Shown here: piece by piece, positions 60,792 through 64,000 of the stretch
How positions within the stretch are numbered: position 1 is the stretch's first letter
Layout of the letters: each line of letters opens with the position of its first letter
Assembly (NCBI GenBank): GCA_947652605.1
Contig: OX393579.1
Span: 54,318,970-54,382,969 of the forward strand
Direction: 5' to 3'
From: Elmis aenea
Lineage: Eukaryota; Arthropoda; Insecta; Coleoptera; Elmidae
Length of the DNA: 64,000 nt
Made by a program: the position numbers and the translations under genes
The notes under the pieces: generated by a model
Databases searched by the model: none
Told to the model about the DNA's origin: nothing
What the model saw: the letters and a program-made list of their open reading frames with translations, nothing else

Positions 60792-61070
60792 ATGGATCGT
60801 GATATCACATGCAAATTTTTGTTCGAGGAGCATTGGCAGTTCACTAACAATTCTGATTTGAATTCTTTAATTAAAAGGCTATCTATCAATATCTACAATT
60901 GCATACGAGCATACGTCACAGAAGCGCGAGGAAATGTCGTTAATGACGCAAGCAAATTGTTTAATGGGCACAATTGCTTATTAAACTCCAACAACAGACA
61001 ACTTTACTCAAGTTATTTCGACGCATATCACTTCAGCAAGCGACGTCTGCGAAAAATGACAGAAAAATAA
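60792..61070 (+). CDS. Unrecognised ORF A, first of a three-ORF run
   Basis: 92 codons from an ATG, beginning MDRDITCKFLFEEHWQFT and ending KRRLRKMTEK. Predicted soluble with a basic C-terminus; no signal peptide or membrane segment. Codon third positions use all four bases and the stretch is visibly less AT-rich than its flanks, which suggests real or recently real coding sequence. The palindrome gtgatatcac occurs twice, at about 60765 and 60800, on either side of the start. I know no family for it. The tight packing with ORF B (18 bases apart) is unlike the host gene and more like a DNA-virus or microbial layout. Chance remains possible. Confidence 0.35.
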   Translation: MDRDITCKFLFEEHWQFTNNSDLNSLIKRLSINIYNCIRAYVTEARGNVVNDASKLFNGHNCLLNSNNRQLYSSYFDAYHFSKRRLRKMTEK

Positions 61071-61088
61071 CGAATACAATAACGTACC

Positions 61089-61400
61089 ATGCCAGAACCA
61101 AAACTATTTACTCTGCGACTCGCGAAAAACATCGGCTCGGTACTCGAGACACTCGAATTTGTCAACCCTTGTGCGACAAAACTTCGTCAAATATTACAAA
61201 CAGCCACTCCCGAGTACTCAGACGTTATTTTCAATTTACTGTCTACACAAGACTCGCACTATAGCACCAATAAAATAATCAAAACATCGTCTCGCGATAA
61301 TATAATAGCGACAATCAAATGTACTTTAACGCATTCCGCGCGGAGACGAACCGTTTTGCTTAAGTGGAACACAAATACTGCCAATATTTTCGTTTCATAG
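61089..61400 (+). CDS. Unrecognised ORF B, second of a three-ORF run
   Basis: 103 codons from an ATG in cgtaccatgcc. It begins MPEPKLFTLRLAKNIGSVLE and ends ANIFVS. The first half looks helical (LETLEFVNPCATKLRQILQT), the second contains a basic patch HSARRRTVLLKW. No signal peptide. It is the longest unexplained non-repetitive ATG-started frame in the 59-64 kb interval and has mixed third-position base use. No family recognised. It overlaps the start of the next frame. Confidence 0.38.
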   Translation: MPEPKLFTLRLAKNIGSVLETLEFVNPCATKLRQILQTATPEYSDVIFNLLSTQDSHYSTNKIIKTSSRDNIIATIKCTLTHSARRRTVLLKWNTNTANIFVS

Positions 61401-61615
61401 TATCACTCAATTACGAGTCAACATACATTACAAAACTGGCAATTAAAGTCCTATTATTCGTACAAAAACAGATGCGATATCGTCCGAAGAACGAGCTACA
61501 AAACTGTACATGTTCGCGCGATTCAAGGCGAGATTTTGGCGTTAAATACATTTTTGAGTACAAAATTTTATTTGCATATGGCGCGACATTATTACAATGC
61601 GCTTGTTTTTACTGA
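61364..61615 (+). CDS. Unrecognised ORF C, third of a three-ORF run
   Basis: The frame is open from 61364 but has no ATG there; the first in-frame ATG, near 61470, would give about 48 residues starting MRYRPKNELQNCTCS. The C-terminus KILFAYGATLLQCACFY is hydrophobic and could be a membrane segment, with two Cys in the tail and two in NCTCSRD. It overlaps ORF B by about 37 bases in another frame, so B and C may once have been one gene, or may be a true overlapping pair. No family recognised. Confidence 0.28.
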   Translation: MEHKYCQYFRFIVSLNYESTYITKLAIKVLLFVQKQMRYRPKNELQNCTCSRDSRRDFGVKYIFEYKILFAYGATLLQCACFY

Positions 61616-61619
61616 TAAC

Positions 61620-62300
61620 ATATTACTACTGAGTAATATAACAGGTGCAATGAAAAGTATCGATAATTTTTGGTAAATATGCCCGAATGCAAGTTGAGCT
61701 GAAAAAATCACTCGTGCACTCGTGTTTTTTTCTGATTCAACTTGCATTAGTGAAGATTTGTCAAAAATTATAGATTATTTGCAATACACGAGTTAAATTT
61801 TTTCAGAAAATTTCCTTCGCCTAACTTACCTGTCAAATTAAATGTATGTTATGTCAAATTTTACAAGTACTGTCAAAGTGTTGCGTCAGGGGTGTGGTTT
61901 AATCTATGTTGAAGTAACGCTACTGGTCGCCGAAATTCGTTAAAAAATTATCAAGACGAAAATATTTAATTCCCTCTCCAAATTTATATTTTTGACCAAT
62001 CAAAAACTCGGATATCTTAGAATCGACCAATAAACGCATGAAAATCTGTTAATTGCGAAAAGGATATTATCAGTGTGTGATTACGTTTATTGGTCGTTTC
62101 TAGGAAATCTGAGTTTGTTATTGGTCGAAAACGCAAATTTGATAGGAGGATCAACATCTGACAGGGGAATGTAAAATTATTACCGTGTTATAATGCTCCT
62201 ATTGGTAGTCTCTAGAAGATTTAAGATTAGCGATTGAAAACGCAAATTTGACAGGCCAAGGAAATTTTCACGAGTAGAATTTAAAATTAAATTAAATTAA
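61620..62300. repeat. Cluster of palindromic sequences
   Basis: 61686-61748 is an inverted repeat with arms aatgcaagttga / tcaacttgcatt around ctcgtgcactcgtg. At 61995-62137 a larger pair, ccaatcaaaaactcgg / ctgagtttgttattgg together with cgaccaataaacg / cgtttattggtcg, forms a second hairpin, and aaacgcaaatttgacagg-like sequence repeats at about 62140 and 62240. They look like foldback element debris. Confidence 0.65.
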
Positions 62301-62824
62301 AACAGTTTGTTAACTAAATGTAACAGCTAAAATGCAACTGGAAAATTTGTTGATATAAGTATTACACCGCAAACACTAAACGTAACATGTGACTTCTCTC
62401 GACAAAGTAGATAACGAAAACAGAGGATTTAATAACAAACGCTACAACTTTAACAATTAGATAAGTTTAAATGCCTAGCTACTAATTAGAAAGGCAAGAG
62501 AAGAACAAAAAGCGGAGTAACAGCGACTGGCACGTTTTAGTATGCGTTGCATGAAGTGCGCTATGATTAAAATATCCGCTGCGTTAACACAAAAATTAAA
62601 AGTAACGAGGTTATTTCATACGTACGCTACTGTAATGGGGACGAAGAAAAAGTCGCGCGCGGAAGAATGCAAGAGATGGGGACCAAAATAATAGAAGGTG
62701 ACAAATAGAAAAGTCAGAACGAAGCTGCACAGAAATTAGGTAGTTATTAATCCTGCTGTCTACCTCGGGTCAATATGACGCACAGTATTTTAAAAAAATT
62801 ATCAAAGTAGACTCACGTCAAACA
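62301..62824. other. Upstream intron sequence, nothing recognised
   Basis: AT-rich with no supported feature. Confidence 0.4.
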
Positions 62825-63118
62825 CTGCCTGCATGCATAGTAAGTGAGTTATAACGCACGGTGGGCAAAACGCATACTTGTCTAGAAATGTCAAAGGAGG
62901 CTTACGTCAAAATTGACAAGACAACGTAATTACATGTGTAAGTATATTAGCCAAAAAGCTGCTAAAATCGTAGGTATTATGTGATCGTAGAAAAAGTAAG
63001 CTACATAACACGAGTTGTAAAGAGATTACGCACTCGCCGCTACGCGGCTCCGTGCGCAACTTTTCCATTCGTGCGTAATATGCTTCTTGCAACTCTTGTT
63101 CTGTAATATACTATTATT
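62825..63118 (+). repeat. Dispersed repeat family, copy 3
   Basis: Close match to 52272-52545 and, inverted, to 35165-35390. It is the longest copy and includes cgcactcgccgctacgcggc and ttgcaactcttgttctgta. No Pol III promoter boxes were recognised. Confidence 0.85.
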
Positions 63119-64000
63119 TTTAAGTTATTTCGAACTAATTTTCTAAGAATTCATATAAAGCCTAATAATAAGAATTGGTTGACTCAATACACCCAATTTT
63201 GTACAAGTATTTCCTGTTATTTACACAATAACATTTACAAGATATGCGCCATTTTTATGTCTCATGGACGTTTTTTCTAATATTTTCTTGGTAGACGTTT
63301 TAATCGTCTAATTTTATTCAATCAACACATTAATCTGTGACGCAAAACGTTATAATTTAATAAGAAAACGTCTGTTGGTAACAATTTTCTCAAGTTATTT
63401 GAAGTGTGGATTGAATGAGTTCTAGCTTACACCTCCAGGTACAATTTCCAGGATTAATTTACTAAAGGGGTAGGCACTGATGGATATATAATTGTCTAAA
63501 CAAGGGGCCATAATTAAGTCTCAGTTACATCAATGTTGTGAAATTGTTGTTTTAGATTATTGGATTGAAATTAAACTGGTGCAATTCCAACAGCAATCAA
63601 TGATGATTAATTAAAAAGTTAGTTTAATGTTTATTGAAGTACTGAAATCCCATTTTGCCACGTCGATGGTGAGGTTGTTTGTGGGAAATATTACTTGATC
63701 TCCACGTTATTAAACGTTTTACGGTTCAGTTTTTCATAATCGATGGTCACACAATAGAATTTGTGATGTGTACCGCGCTATTAATTTGCACTTCCAAACC
63801 ATAAGAACCGTTAGTTAAAATCTTTTGATAGTCGGGACTTTAGAATGGCCTTATTTTGCATGACAAAGATCGTTTCGTCTTTTAAATCTATAAAAACTAA
63901 TCTATAGCTTGTAATACTTGAATGGCTGTAACAGATTAAGCTTTAAATTGAACTCCATTCGGTGCTGCAACGGATATTGTGCGGCACCCTCTGGTCGGTG
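63119..64000. other. Upstream intron sequence to window edge
   Basis: No coding exon of the NCKAP5-like gene or other feature was recognised. Confidence 0.45.

Noticed and set aside
1..64000. tRNA and rRNA genes
   Set aside because: I looked for the ggttcgaatcc box and other conserved boxes and found none with a matching partner; the tRNA-Ser match at 53489 is a retroelement primer site, not a gene.

Overview
This is a window of eukaryotic, almost certainly insect, nuclear DNA (a beetle is a reasonable guess from the repeat types, but that is inference). The evidence is AT-rich sequence, spliced coding exons with GT-AG introns as short as about 53 bases, and a dense mix of non-LTR retrotransposons, Tc1/mariner, hAT and PIF/Harbinger relics and TA-flanked palindromic elements. 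There is no bacterial-style gene organisation.

One host gene spans nearly the whole window on the minus strand. I rebuilt ten internal exons (59731 down to 1951) whose splice phases all agree. They encode about 1,160 residues of a Nck-associated protein 5 (NCKAP5/NCKAP5L, Cep169-type) homologue: coiled coils at the N-terminal side, the family signature YERCLDDVANQVVKALLAQK followed by a second coiled coil, a long disordered Ser-rich middle, three SKIP motifs of the SxIP (EB1-binding) type, and a conserved block GWIHVERDIDLTDPK that runs across a splice junction into ARANLLD. Both the 5' end (beyond 64000) and the 3' end (before position 1) lie outside the window.

Layout. Positions 1-14820 hold eight clustered exons separated by introns full of tandem arrays: a nested palindromic element with a 1.8-kb GC-rich 14-bp satellite (2957-6169), a 744-bp near-perfect palindrome (8328-9071), a 73-bp array, a 24-bp minisatellite, a 160-bp array (six copies) and a 319-bp array (four copies). 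Positions 14819-38199 and 38291-59597 are two giant introns, each over 20 kb, filled with mobile-element debris. This includes decayed LINEs in both orientations, mariner and PIF/Harbinger transposase relics, three hAT-type elements with 8-bp target duplications, and a nearly intact CR1-like LINE. At 53334-54904 there is a miniature LTR element (TRIM) with two identical 154-bp LTRs, a tRNA-Ser primer site and a 5-bp target duplication; a Tc1/mariner-type element has inserted into its right LTR. Positions 59732-64000 lie upstream of the first visible exon. They hold a LINE 3' end, a compact run of three unrecognised reading frames (60792-61615) and a cluster of palindromes.

How it fits together. 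The only recognisable host function is the microtubule/centrosome-type NCKAP5-like protein. Everything else is intronic or upstream repeat content that may affect its transcription and splicing, notably palindromes on both sides of the largest exon and a LINE that ends within about 30 bases of a splice acceptor. The most unusual items are the nested palindrome/satellite, the TRIM with its nested transposon, and the three-ORF run.
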